Origin: DATHXC01 sp041662005
Lineage (GTDB): Bacteria > Pseudomonadota > Gammaproteobacteria > Burkholderiales > Methylophilaceae
DNA: 31,240 bases
Reading direction: 5' to 3'
NCBI GenBank assembly: GCA_041662005.1
Contig: JBAZTJ010000017.1
Location: forward strand, 1-31,240
Shown: in pieces, positions 24,293 through 31,240 of the stretch
How the letters are laid out: the number at the start of each line of letters is the position of its first letter
Position numbering within the stretch: position 1 is the stretch's first letter
Program-made: the position numbers and the translations under genes
The notes under the pieces: generated by a model
Seen by the model: only the letters and a program-made list of their open reading frames with translations
What the model was told of the DNA's origin: nothing
Database searches by the model: none

Positions 24293-24820
24293 TTAGGACC
24301 TCTTTTGCTGTAGCCTTAAAGTTACTACCCCTAATCCGGCAATCAACATGCCATAGCTTTCAGGCTCAGGGACTGATGAAATTATAGGATTAATGGTAAT
24401 TGTCGATCCATCTTTAGTTAAATCACGGCCGGTAAGTGGGCCATCAGGTAATTTAATTACTCCATCACTTGGTAAATTAATGTCTTCAAAACCCGGCACT
24501 CTTATCACAGTCCCTTGACCAATAAAAATAGCCCCGTAAGGCCAAATGCTTGATAACTGAATAATTGGAGCTGTGATTGAAAGATTTTCAAGAAATAACA
24601 GTCCTCCTGACTCAAGGGTAATCTTAGTGTCCGAGAATAGACTGCCTCCGCTCATGGTCATATTTCCTGAGCAGGAATAAAAAACGCCATCAGTCAAACT
24701 GGATTCAAGGGAGCCCGTACAACTAAATATATCAAGACTCGCTGAGGATTCAGCATGAGCCAAAGAGCTCATTAACAGAAAAAAGCAACAAACTACTCGC
24801 CCCCAAGTCTTAATTTTCAT
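24293..24820 (-). CDS. PEP-CTERM sorting domain protein, exported
   Basis: The 175-residue product has a signal peptide (KIKTWGRVVCCFFLLMSSLAHA, cut after AHA) and a C-terminal VPEPESYGMLIAGLGVVTLRLQQKR: the PEP motif, one hydrophobic helix and a basic tail. This is the PEP-CTERM sorting signal recognised by exosortase EpsH-type systems. The middle is Ser/Gly/Leu/Ile-rich with beta-strand character and a cysteine pair, and I recognise no other domain. I chose the ATG at 24820 because the signal peptide begins there; an ATG 51 bases earlier adds an unlikely leader. Exosortase is not in the window. It is AT-richer than neighbouring genes. Confidence 0.85.
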   Translation of the reverse strand: MKIKTWGRVVCCFFLLMSSLAHAESSASLDIFSCTGSLESSLTDGVFYSCSGNMTMSGGSLFSDTKITLESGGLLFLENLSITAPIIQLSSIWPYGAIFIGQGTVIRVPGFEDINLPSDGVIKLPDGPLTGRDLTKDGSTITINPIISSVPEPESYGMLIAGLGVVTLRLQQKRS

Positions 24821-24970
24821 TTGTGTTCCACTAGTAATTTTTTTAAATATTATTAGTATGTCACATGACATTGGTGTGATTTAGCATAGGCCTTTCGGAC
24901 TACGCTGCGCCAGATTACTGACCCCAATCGCATTCTCTTAATTGAGCTGGCTGACTAGAGAAAATAAATC

Positions 24971-26203
24971 TTAATTAGTATTCAAGTTCTGATCTATCGC
25001 AGGCAAAGGCTCGTGTTTAATCGCTGCTTCAAATGCACTCAACCGTTTGTAAATAGAGATCAGCTCGACGATGGTCGTCCATGAATTCACCAGGTATTGA
25101 AAGGAGTTGCTCACTTGGGAAAACGCGGTGAGTATCTGCTGCAATATGCCAAAGGTGATTTTGCCTGCGACGATGGTGGGCACAAGAATTAAATAGGCAA
25201 AGATGTTGTCGGCTTGCAGGTACAGGCTACGTGCGACGTTGAAATACATGTAATGAAAATACAGCCGGAAGTAGTTTTTGCGTACATCGGCGAACAATGC
25301 TTTTAGCGTGGGTGGTAGCGCGCGGTTGTGATCATCTTCGCCATATACCAATTCCTTGCGGTAAGCCGCTTCTACGCGCTGGTTTTTAAATTCCAGGCCC
25401 GGTAACTTTACCCCCACCGCGGCGAGCAGCAGCGTGCCAAATATTGACCAGGCAATGGCGGCTGTAAATAACGGTGCAGGTACGGCACCAAACAATGGCA
25501 GTTCGCTGACGTAGGCTGACAAACTCCACAATACAGGCAAGAAGGCGAACAGCGTCATAATGGCTTCAACCATGGACACTCCCAGTGCCTCCATAGTGGT
25601 GGAAAAACGCATGGTGTCTTCCTGCACCCGCTGCGAAGCGCCTTCAATATTCCGCACCTGTGGCCATTGTGCGGTGTAGTAATCGTTCATGGCGGTACGC
25701 CAGCGAAAGATGTAATGGCTCACCACAAAGCGCGTAATCACAAACACCACGATGGCTATGAAAGCAATCTCGGCAAATTTGATCAGCAAGCCGTAAAGTT
25801 GTTGCGTGGTCACTTTGGAGTTTGGCGAAAGCGCGCCTTGCACGGCATCAAAAAACGGTCTGCGCCAGTTGTTAATCGCTACGGATACTTGCACCGAGTA
25901 GTAGGTGGAAAACAGGATAAACGCTGAGCCCACAATCGACCACCATTGCCAGCGGCTAGGTTTAAGCTTGAACCAGAATAACGCGAACAGGGCCACGCAA
26001 AGTGCATAGTAAGCATAAAACAGCAAAAATGAATCACTCACAAAATGGCCAAGGCCAATCACGGGTTCAGCCTCTGTCAAATTCAATCCCAAGATCGCGC
26101 CTAACTTGACGTCAAATTCGAACCAACCTGCACAACAAACAGCCGACCAAACGATGACAGAAAGCCAGAACCAGCGTGAATCAGGGAAAAATGATTTAAA
26201 CAT
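24971..26203 (-). CDS. SbmA/BacA-like peptide transporter family protein
   Basis: The 410-residue inner-membrane protein matches SbmA/BacA in length (E. coli SbmA is 406) and layout: several N-terminal helices, then the conserved central stretch WRTAMNDYYTAQWPQVRN at about residues 168-185, followed by EGASQRVQEDTMRFS. Family members use the proton gradient to import antimicrobial peptides such as microcin B17, bleomycin and some peptide-nucleic acids. The BacA branch is needed by rhizobia in plant hosts. It is divergent from a Crp/Fnr regulator gene across 257 bp, so regulation by that protein is possible. Confidence 0.9.
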   Translation of the reverse strand: MFKSFFPDSRWFWLSVIVWSAVCCAGWFEFDVKLGAILGLNLTEAEPVIGLGHFVSDSFLLFYAYYALCVALFALFWFKLKPSRWQWWSIVGSAFILFSTYYSVQVSVAINNWRRPFFDAVQGALSPNSKVTTQQLYGLLIKFAEIAFIAIVVFVITRFVVSHYIFRWRTAMNDYYTAQWPQVRNIEGASQRVQEDTMRFSTTMEALGVSMVEAIMTLFAFLPVLWSLSAYVSELPLFGAVPAPLFTAAIAWSIFGTLLLAAVGVKLPGLEFKNQRVEAAYRKELVYGEDDHNRALPPTLKALFADVRKNYFRLYFHYMYFNVARSLYLQADNIFAYLILVPTIVAGKITFGILQQILTAFSQVSNSFQYLVNSWTTIVELISIYKRLSAFEAAIKHEPLPAIDQNLNTN

Positions 26204-26460
26204 TTAGCGCATCCATAACGAAAATTGAGTGAGAGTCCATAAATTTAGTAGCCTGATTTAGTAGCCTAGCGGGCTTGCTACTGCCCAAAAATTATATTTG
26301 GCAAATTCAAAACACTTTCGAGTTAATGCTCAAAATTTGTGATTGATTGGCTTCGTCAGGAATTTAGCTTAGTTTATGCTGGCTGTAAGATATGATTTAT
26401 ATTTAGAGTCAGCAATCACATTGTAAAAAAATAATTAAAAAACTCTTGGAGAAATGCAGA
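26204..26460. promoter_or_regulatory. divergent intergenic region of sbmA-like and crp/fnr-like genes, with tandem 13-bp repeat
   Basis: ATTTAGTAGCCT occurs at 26243-26254 and again at 26256-26267. AGTAGC at 26260-26265 also pairs with GCTACT at 26277-26282. This sits 40-80 bp upstream of the sbmA-like start, a place where an operator would lie. No TTGAT-N4-ATCAA or TGTGA-N6-TCACA site is seen. Confidence 0.45.
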
Positions 26461-27129
26461 ATGCAAACGACGAAAGAACCGCTGGACTGGCTGGAAGCTT
26501 TCCCGGCTTTACTGGCGCTTGAACCCAGCGCGCGCGAGCTGATGGCAAAATCGGCACGTATTGTTGAGGCGCCGATTGGCACTATAGGCTACTCCGAAGG
26601 CATGCCCTGCAACGCTTATGTATTGAGGCTGGCAGGGCAATCGCGAGTCTACAAAATGTCCAGCGGCGGGCGTGAGATTCTGCTGTACCGTGTGGCCGCA
26701 GGTGAGACCTGTGTGCTGACCACCACTTGCCTGCTTGGCCGCAGCGATTATCCTGCTTCGACCATCGTAGAAGAGCCGATTCGCGATGTGATTATCCCGG
26801 CTGCGGCGTTTCATCAGTTGATGATCGACTCAGCGGTGTTCCGCCGTTTTGTGATGGAAAATTACGGCGCGCTGATCAGCGACCTGATTGTGTTACTGGA
26901 TGAGGTGGCGTTCCATAGTCTGGATGCGCGCTTGGCTAAGTTGCTGCTGGACGTGCCGCAAGCTGAGATTGTGCGCACGCATCAGCAAATGGCCGATGAG
27001 CTGGGGACGGCGCGTGAAGTAGTGAGCCGCCAGCTCAAGCGTTTTGAGCAGAAGGGCTGGGTGACGCTGGGCCGTGGCCACATCACAGTGCTCCAGCGCA
27101 AAGCCCTGGAGCAACTGGCACAAGGCTGA
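26461..27129 (+). CDS. Crp/Fnr-family transcriptional regulator
   Basis: The 222-residue product has a cyclic-nucleotide-binding-type beta barrel (about 15-125), a dimer helix and a C-terminal Crp-type HTH (THQQMADELGTAREVVSRQLKRFEQKGWV, about 176-204). FNR's N-terminal cysteine cluster is absent, so oxygen sensing by a 4Fe-4S cluster as in FNR is unlikely. However, the GETCVLTTTCLLG segment holds two cysteines that recur in a subgroup of these regulators and might respond to redox or metals. I chose the ATG at 26461, with GGAG nine bases upstream; a TTG 15 bases earlier is the alternative. It ends one base before the convergent pentapeptide gene's stop. Confidence 0.88.
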   Translation: MQTTKEPLDWLEAFPALLALEPSARELMAKSARIVEAPIGTIGYSEGMPCNAYVLRLAGQSRVYKMSSGGREILLYRVAAGETCVLTTTCLLGRSDYPASTIVEEPIRDVIIPAAAFHQLMIDSAVFRRFVMENYGALISDLIVLLDEVAFHSLDARLAKLLLDVPQAEIVRTHQQMADELGTAREVVSRQLKRFEQKGWVTLGRGHITVLQRKALEQLAQG

Positions 27130-27130
27130 T

Positions 27131-28180
27131 TTACTGCGGTGAGTTGGCTTGCTGCTGTTGCTGCATCACGCATTTTGCCGCCAGCCGGGCAGGCCCCGGT
27201 TTGACTGCTTCTTCACTGCTGATGATCACTGGTGATGCCATGCAATCCACACATTTGCCTTTGCCGATGTCATAGCCACTGGTTGCCTCCAAGCCTTTGA
27301 CATTGGTCATGATGGTGCCATCCAGTATGGATTCCTTCATGTTGGCGCCGGTAATGTCTGCGCCCGTCAGGTCCGCCTTGCTCAGGTCGGCGCGAAACAG
27401 GTCGGTATTGCGCAGATTGGCATTGCGGAAATCGGCAAACTTGAAATTGGAACGGTTGATGTCAGCGCCCTCAAAATTCACATCGGCAAAGTTGCCGCCG
27501 ATGGCATCAAAACGCATAGCCCCCATCGGCTGATTGCCGATGTCCAGCCCAAAGCGGCCTTTTACAATATTAGCGCCACTCATGTCCACATTGCCTAAAG
27601 TGCCTATCATGCGCGCGTTGGTGAGATTGGCGCCCTTGAAATTGGTCTTGTCGAAAATTGCCTGGAATATGGTGGCGTCGGTAAGGTTGGCGCCGCTGAG
27701 GTTGGCATCTTCCAGTCGTGCCAGATTGAGGTAGGCACCCTGCATGTTGGCGCCACTCAAATCAGCTCCGCGCAGGTAGGCGCCGAAGAAGCTGGTATTG
27801 ACCATCTTGCAATGGCGCAAGTCCATCTTGTCGAACATCAGATAGCCCAGGTCTTTGTTGGAGAGGTCACACTTTGCACTTTTTACCTTCTCCATGGCTT
27901 GTTCCTGGCTGATTTTCTGGCGCTCCGGTTCGGCATTCTTGGCGTAGAAAGCTTGGGCTTTCATGAGGGTCGCCTGTGGGTTTTTCATAAAGGTGGATTT
28001 TGCTGCTTCGTTACCGAAACAATACTCCTTGCCTTCGAATTCGGTTTTCACCGAGCAGTCAGTGGGCATCATGCTGTCGTTAGCCAGCGAAACTGTACAG
28101 TGGTTGCCAAACTCTGCCGCTGAAGCCACTCCGGCGAGCAGCGCTAAAGTTATTGCGGAAAAAAAATATAAGCTTTTCAT
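27131..28180 (-). CDS. exported pentapeptide-repeat protein with YHS-like N-terminus
   Basis: The 349-residue product has a signal peptide (cut near VASAAE). A short region at about 28-70 resembles the YHS/TRASH metal-binding fold (CSVKTEFEGKEYCFGNEAAKSTFMKNP). A long run of A(D/N)LXX pentapeptides at about 100-300 forms a right-handed quadrilateral helix. A C-terminal tail holds CVDC and a Gln-rich end. The export signal places it in the periplasm or outside, unlike gyrase-protecting cytoplasmic pentapeptide proteins. A metal or stress role is suggested by the YHS-like part only. A 20-bp near-palindrome lies in its upstream region. Confidence 0.83.
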   Translation of the reverse strand: MKSLYFFSAITLALLAGVASAAEFGNHCTVSLANDSMMPTDCSVKTEFEGKEYCFGNEAAKSTFMKNPQATLMKAQAFYAKNAEPERQKISQEQAMEKVKSAKCDLSNKDLGYLMFDKMDLRHCKMVNTSFFGAYLRGADLSGANMQGAYLNLARLEDANLSGANLTDATIFQAIFDKTNFKGANLTNARMIGTLGNVDMSGANIVKGRFGLDIGNQPMGAMRFDAIGGNFADVNFEGADINRSNFKFADFRNANLRNTDLFRADLSKADLTGADITGANMKESILDGTIMTNVKGLEATSGYDIGKGKCVDCMASPVIISSEEAVKPGPARLAAKCVMQQQQQANSPQ

Positions 28181-28223
28181 GATGAATCCCCCGTGCCTAT
28201 GGCATTAAATTGTGTATTTTTCA

Positions 28224-28243
28224 ATACTTGCAATTTGCAGTAT
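28224..28243. promoter_or_regulatory. near-perfect palindrome upstream of the pentapeptide gene
   Basis: ATACTTGCAATTTGCAGTAT is a dyad with one unpaired base (ATACT/AGTAT outer arms, GCAA/TTGC inner arms). It lies about 45-65 bp before the start at 28180 and overlaps TTGCAA, which sits 18 bases before TTTAAT on the minus strand. It could be an operator over the -35. The regulator is unknown. Confidence 0.4.
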
Positions 28244-28384
28244 CTGCTTACGGCGAGCACTACTCAGTAACTCCGGTCACATAGTAGGGTAATGCATGAG
28301 AAGTTACTGTTTTACAAGGATATAGACTGGGAATCTAAGCACTGGTTCTTTGCAGATGATTACTATGGAGTTATAGGTGCCGAG

Positions 28385-29374
28385 TTATACGCGCATTTCA
28401 GTATGCAGTAGTGCGCTCAGGCTTAGTAGCAGCCGCTGGTAGCGCTGGCTGTTCAAGGCATTTTGCAGCTTGATGTAATGCTTGGAGTCGCATGGCGTGA
28501 CCAGAAATTTGTCCAGCCAGTCCAGTTCATCCAGCAAATAGCGCGAGGTGAGTTTTAATGACTCGATTACCCCTGCCAGGCGGAAAATCGCGAAACGCAG
28601 CTGGCTGACCGATGCGGTGTAGTTCACCTTCTGCAATATTTCCTGGTTGACTTGAATCTGTACGACGCAGTCGATAGCCAGTTGCAGTGGTGTCTGGTTC
28701 TTGACCGGCATTTTATTCGCCTGCGCATGGGTCTTGATGGTCGGTGTGGGCCTGATGACGCCATATCCCCGTTGGGCCTTGCTGACATTCTCGATAGTGA
28801 AGGGGATGTCATTTTGCAAGGTCAGGGCAAGCTCAAACAAATGCTTGCCATTGCCATGCTTGAGCTCGATCTCCAGTTCGCTGATGGGCTCGATTTTTTC
28901 CCACACGCGTGGCTCGCAGACTTTTAATTCGCCCAGATCAAGCGACACCTCTATCTCGGTGCCGTCGGCGTACTCCAGGAACCAGTCGGTGCGCATGACA
29001 TCGACGACGAATATTGGCTTTAGCGCGTTGCGCAGGGCCTTGTCTGAAAAAATATGGGCCAGGTGTGGCTCGGTGATTTTATTGAAATCCGGCTTGTTGC
29101 GGGTCAGCAGGTCTTCCCACTCCAGGCGCTGGTGTAAGCCGCCTATCGATTTCCCGGCGCTTTTGATGGCCTGGAACCAGCCGCCAGACATGCTCCTGAC
29201 GCGCAAACTGAGGCCTGCATCAAGCAATGCCAGTTCCGGAGTGTCGTAATAAATACTGATGAGTGCGCGAGTGATGGGTTCGCCGATTGCGTGCCTTTTG
29301 ATGGCTGGATGATGCTTTAATGTTGGCTCATCTGCTGCGAACATGCGCAGCTTTAGTTCAATTTCGTTGGGCAT
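28385..29374 (-). CDS. CYTH-domain protein with reduced, degenerate CHAD-like C-terminus
   Basis: The first about 200 residues are a CYTH triphosphate-tunnel domain with the EIELKL signature (E4, E6, K8) and the expected basic and acidic strand residues. Bacterial members hydrolyse inorganic triphosphate or act on nucleotide triphosphates. CYTH proteins often carry a CHAD domain of roughly 250-300 residues that binds polyphosphate. Here only about 110 residues follow (TPLQLAIDCVVQIQVNQ onward). The usual H-x-x-R-V-x-x-R-R-L-R helix reads VSQLRFAIFRLAG, so the histidine and much of the arginine array are gone. No frameshift is apparent; the shortening looks inherited. It starts 7 bp after the ParA-like gene, in the same operon. 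Confidence 0.85.
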   Translation of the reverse strand: MPNEIELKLRMFAADEPTLKHHPAIKRHAIGEPITRALISIYYDTPELALLDAGLSLRVRSMSGGWFQAIKSAGKSIGGLHQRLEWEDLLTRNKPDFNKITEPHLAHIFSDKALRNALKPIFVVDVMRTDWFLEYADGTEIEVSLDLGELKVCEPRVWEKIEPISELEIELKHGNGKHLFELALTLQNDIPFTIENVSKAQRGYGVIRPTPTIKTHAQANKMPVKNQTPLQLAIDCVVQIQVNQEILQKVNYTASVSQLRFAIFRLAGVIESLKLTSRYLLDELDWLDKFLVTPCDSKHYIKLQNALNSQRYQRLLLSLSALLHTEMRV

Positions 29375-29381
29375 TAAAACC

Positions 29382-30017
29382 TTATAGCGTATTACGGTCC
29401 GCGTTAACTAACCAATGGAGTAAAGGTGCCCATTGTTGTATATCCCGCGCTGCTTGTGAAGGCCTGAGGTCGAATAAACTGGCTCCTTGCTCTGCTGCCT
29501 GTACGTAAATCTGCGCATCACGCAGGTGGCCCATCACCGGGAAATCCCCTTCTTCCAGATATGCTTGCAAGCTGGCAGCCGCACGGGTGCGGCTATCAAT
29601 GCGCATGCCCACCATGGCGACGAAGGTGCGCTCTTTGCGCACGGCCTTCTCTTCACGTAATACCTGTAAAAAATCCTGGGTGGCACCAATGTCGAATGTC
29701 GATGCCTGCATAGGCACAACTACCCAGTCAGCACGTTTGACTGCCTCGCTCAGCCTCTCGCCATGCAATCCGGCAGGCGAATCTATGATGGTCCAGTCCG
29801 CACTCAGGCTGTCCGCATTCTTGCCACGGCCGTTCAAGCCGTGTATCAACGGCATGCTGTCGGGGCGGCGTTCCAACCAGTTGAGGGAGGACTGTTGCCT
29901 GTCCATGTCCGATAACACAACATGACGGCCACGATTGGCAAAATAGCCTGCCAGGTTGGTGGCTAGCGTAGTTTTGCCGCTACCGCCCTTGGGATTGGCG
30001 ATTAGTACTGTTCTCAT
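29382..30017 (-). CDS. ParA-family ATPase, orphan
   Basis: The 211-residue product has the deviant Walker A KGGSGKTT (residues 10-17, signature K10 and catalytic K15), the Walker A' region LSDMDRQQSSLNW, and Walker B in WTIIDSPAG. It belongs to the short ParA/McdA/orphan type used to place plasmids, chromosomes, carboxysomes, chemoreceptor arrays and other cargo over the nucleoid. No ParB, McdB or centromere-like repeat is next to it, so its cargo is unknown. It sits between a SixA-like phosphatase and the CYTH/CHAD-like protein, 43 bp and 7 bp away. Confidence 0.9.
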   Translation of the reverse strand: MRTVLIANPKGGSGKTTLATNLAGYFANRGRHVVLSDMDRQQSSLNWLERRPDSMPLIHGLNGRGKNADSLSADWTIIDSPAGLHGERLSEAVKRADWVVVPMQASTFDIGATQDFLQVLREEKAVRKERTFVAMVGMRIDSRTRAAASLQAYLEEGDFPVMGHLRDAQIYVQAAEQGASLFDLRPSQAARDIQQWAPLLHWLVNADRNTL

Positions 30018-30060
30018 GATGCTTCTCCGGAATTACTTTGATTTTATGCATGCTGTATTG

Positions 30061-30513
30061 TTAAATAAATTCGGGTGAAATGACGGCCCGGATAATCGCT
30101 TGTTCTTCATGGCCTCTTACGCGGCTGGCTATCCACCACACGGCTCCCTTTTTGATGCACCAGTAATGTGGCTTGCGCGTCATCGCCATGGCTGCCGCCA
30201 TGCCAAGCGTGGGCTGGTGGCCTATAATCAGCGCGGCATCATTAGCCGTAGCCCATTGCGCTTCTTCAAGTATGACTTGAGGCGAAGCCCCTGGAGCAAG
30301 CGATTCCAGCGTGGTGAATGGCAAACCCAATGCCTCGGCAGTCTGCTGGGTCCTTGTGGCCGGGCTAACCAGGATGCGGGTCTTGCCGGGCATGTGTTGC
30401 TTGAGCCATGCGGCCATTTTTCTTGCCTGCTGCTGACCTTTAGCGGTAAGTACCCGGTTCATGTCGGGGTACGTATCTTCAGCCTCAGCGTGGCGCCATA
30501 AAATCAGTTCCAT
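30061..30513 (-). CDS. sixA: SixA-like phosphohistidine phosphatase
   Basis: The 150-residue histidine phosphatase has the RHA motif (R7, H8) at the N-terminus, R54 in SPATRTQQTAE, and the second catalytic histidine H99 in IIGHQPTLG. Length and motif order fit SixA, which removes phosphate from histidine on phosphotransfer domains such as ArcB and nitrogen-PTS proteins. It is the first gene of the minus-strand operon with parA-like and CYTH genes, divergent from the RpfE/ApgM-type gene 87 bp away. Function on other small phosphoesters is possible. Confidence 0.9.
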   Translation of the reverse strand: MELILWRHAEAEDTYPDMNRVLTAKGQQQARKMAAWLKQHMPGKTRILVSPATRTQQTAEALGLPFTTLESLAPGASPQVILEEAQWATANDAALIIGHQPTLGMAAAMAMTRKPHYWCIKKGAVWWIASRVRGHEEQAIIRAVISPEFI

Positions 30514-30600
30514 AGCGTATCATTCATCTTAATTGGGTAAACAAGCGGGGTTAGGCAGTTATCTTAACTCTGCGCCTTAACATAACAAAGTGACATCTGT

Positions 30601-31240
30601 GTGAAATTGCAAATTGTATTCCCCGAGTTTGACGTAACAAAAGCCCAGCAGTTCACTGCATCAGCCCTTGCGCGGTTATTGGCGGTCGGCCGCCAGCAGC
30701 GTATGGCCGGCACTGTCGAGGCGTCGCTATGCCAGGCAACCGGCGTGAGCCGACAAGCAGACTGGCCCCTTGCGCCCATTTCCAGGTTGGGAGAGGGGGC
30801 GTCGGATGCCGGCAGTGGATACTGGTTAAAGGTCGATCCTGTACATCTGGTGTTACAGCGTGATTACTTCAGTCTGGGGCCGCGCTTGTCATTGTCTCTG
30901 GAAGAATCGCAAGCGCTGTTAGCCTTGTTAAATCAGCATTTTGCCGCAGACGGGCTTACATTTTTAGCGGCTTCAAGCCCCGACTATTGGTATTTGCAGC
31001 TGCAGGACGACCCGCAAATCAGCACCGCGGAGCTGGGGGTCGCCATTGGTCGCGATACCACCAGCTATATGCCGCAAGGGCAGGGTGCAGCCAAATGGAA
31101 CCGCCTGCTCAACGAAATGCAGATGCTGTTGCACGAACATCCCATCAACCAAGCCCGAGAGCTCAGGGGTGAACTTGCCGCCAATAGTGCATGGTTGTCT
31201 GGTGGGGGGGTATTGCCGGTGCTGGCTACGCAGGCCAATA
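30601..31240 (+). CDS. RpfE/ApgM-type phosphoglycerate mutase homologue, N-terminal part (runs off right edge)
   Basis: A continuous frame of 213 codons starts with GTG at 30601 and stays open to the window edge. It contains DPVHLVLQRD, a LNQHFAADGL stretch, and WNRLLNEMQMLLHEHPINQA followed by RELRGELAANSAWLSGGG. I recognise these as the pattern of a betaproteobacterial family annotated as RpfE-type regulatory protein or cofactor-independent phosphoglycerate mutase. The true activity of that family is not firmly settled. An in-frame TAA at 30583 limits the start, and no ATG lies before the conserved region, so GTG is the best choice even though the ribosome binding site is weak. Confidence 0.78.
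   Translation, partial: MKLQIVFPEFDVTKAQQFTASALARLLAVGRQQRMAGTVEASLCQATGVSRQADWPLAPISRLGEGASDAGSGYWLKVDPVHLVLQRDYFSLGPRLSLSLEESQALLALLNQHFAADGLTFLAASSPDYWYLQLQDDPQISTAELGVAIGRDTTSYMPQGQGAAKWNRLLNEMQMLLHEHPINQARELRGELAANSAWLSGGGVLPVLATQAN

Noticed and set aside
1..31240. CRISPR array, rRNA, tRNA, prophage or intact insertion sequence
   Set aside because: No regularly spaced direct repeats, no cloverleaf or rRNA-like stretches in the intergenic regions, and no transposase or phage genes were seen.

Overview
The window looks like ordinary chromosome from a betaproteobacterium, most likely a methylotroph of the Methylophilaceae or a close relative. The evidence is a dihydrolipoamide dehydrogenase with an N-terminal lipoyl domain in a pyruvate dehydrogenase operon, an RpfE/ApgM-type phosphoglycerate mutase homologue, a PEP-CTERM protein, and moderate-to-high GC. 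The family assignment is inference. No rRNA, tRNA, CRISPR array or intact insertion sequence was seen. A run of ten Ns at 5879-5888 shows this is a draft assembly.

Layout, left to right. (1) The 5' end of a cysteine synthase gene on the minus strand (1-110). (2) A four-gene minus-strand efflux operon: membrane-fusion protein, ABC ATPase and two MacB/FtsX-like permeases (4545 to 228). (3) A 374-bp gap holding a hairpin-rich sequence that resembles a dispersed repeat. (4) A minus-strand cluster of glnS, an AT-rich gene of unknown function with a possible nuclease-like C-terminus broken by the N run, and a flavin reductase-like gene. (5) A plus-strand group: birA, coaX, a SPOR-like protein and a histone-H1-like Lys/Ala/Pro repeat protein. 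(6) A minus-strand lipoprotein gene, then the pyruvate dehydrogenase operon aceE-aceF-lpdA with a clear terminator. (7) A plus-strand M17 leucyl aminopeptidase gene, then four overlapping or closely spaced genes: a diacylglycerol kinase-like lipid kinase, a metallophosphoesterase, a PAP2 phosphatase and a CPA-type cation/proton antiporter. (8) A degenerate copy of the aminopeptidase gene's last codons just after the antiporter. (9) An orphan PEP-CTERM protein, an SbmA/BacA-like transporter, a Crp/Fnr regulator and a secreted pentapeptide-repeat protein. (10) A minus-strand operon of SixA-like phosphatase, ParA-like ATPase and CYTH protein with a reduced CHAD-like tail. (11) The 5' part of an RpfE/ApgM-type gene running off the right edge.

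Most of the window is core metabolism: protein synthesis (glnS), cofactors (birA biotinylation, coaX for CoA) and entry of pyruvate into acetyl-CoA (aceE, aceF, lpdA). The accessory signals are: the lipid-kinase/phosphatase/antiporter operon bracketed by two copies of the aminopeptidase 3' end; the AT-rich gene placed exactly between glnS and the flavin reductase; and the phosphatase-ParA-CYTH/CHAD operon, which could link polyphosphate or nucleotide chemistry to intracellular positioning. None of these is proven to be a new system, but the first two are the best places to look.
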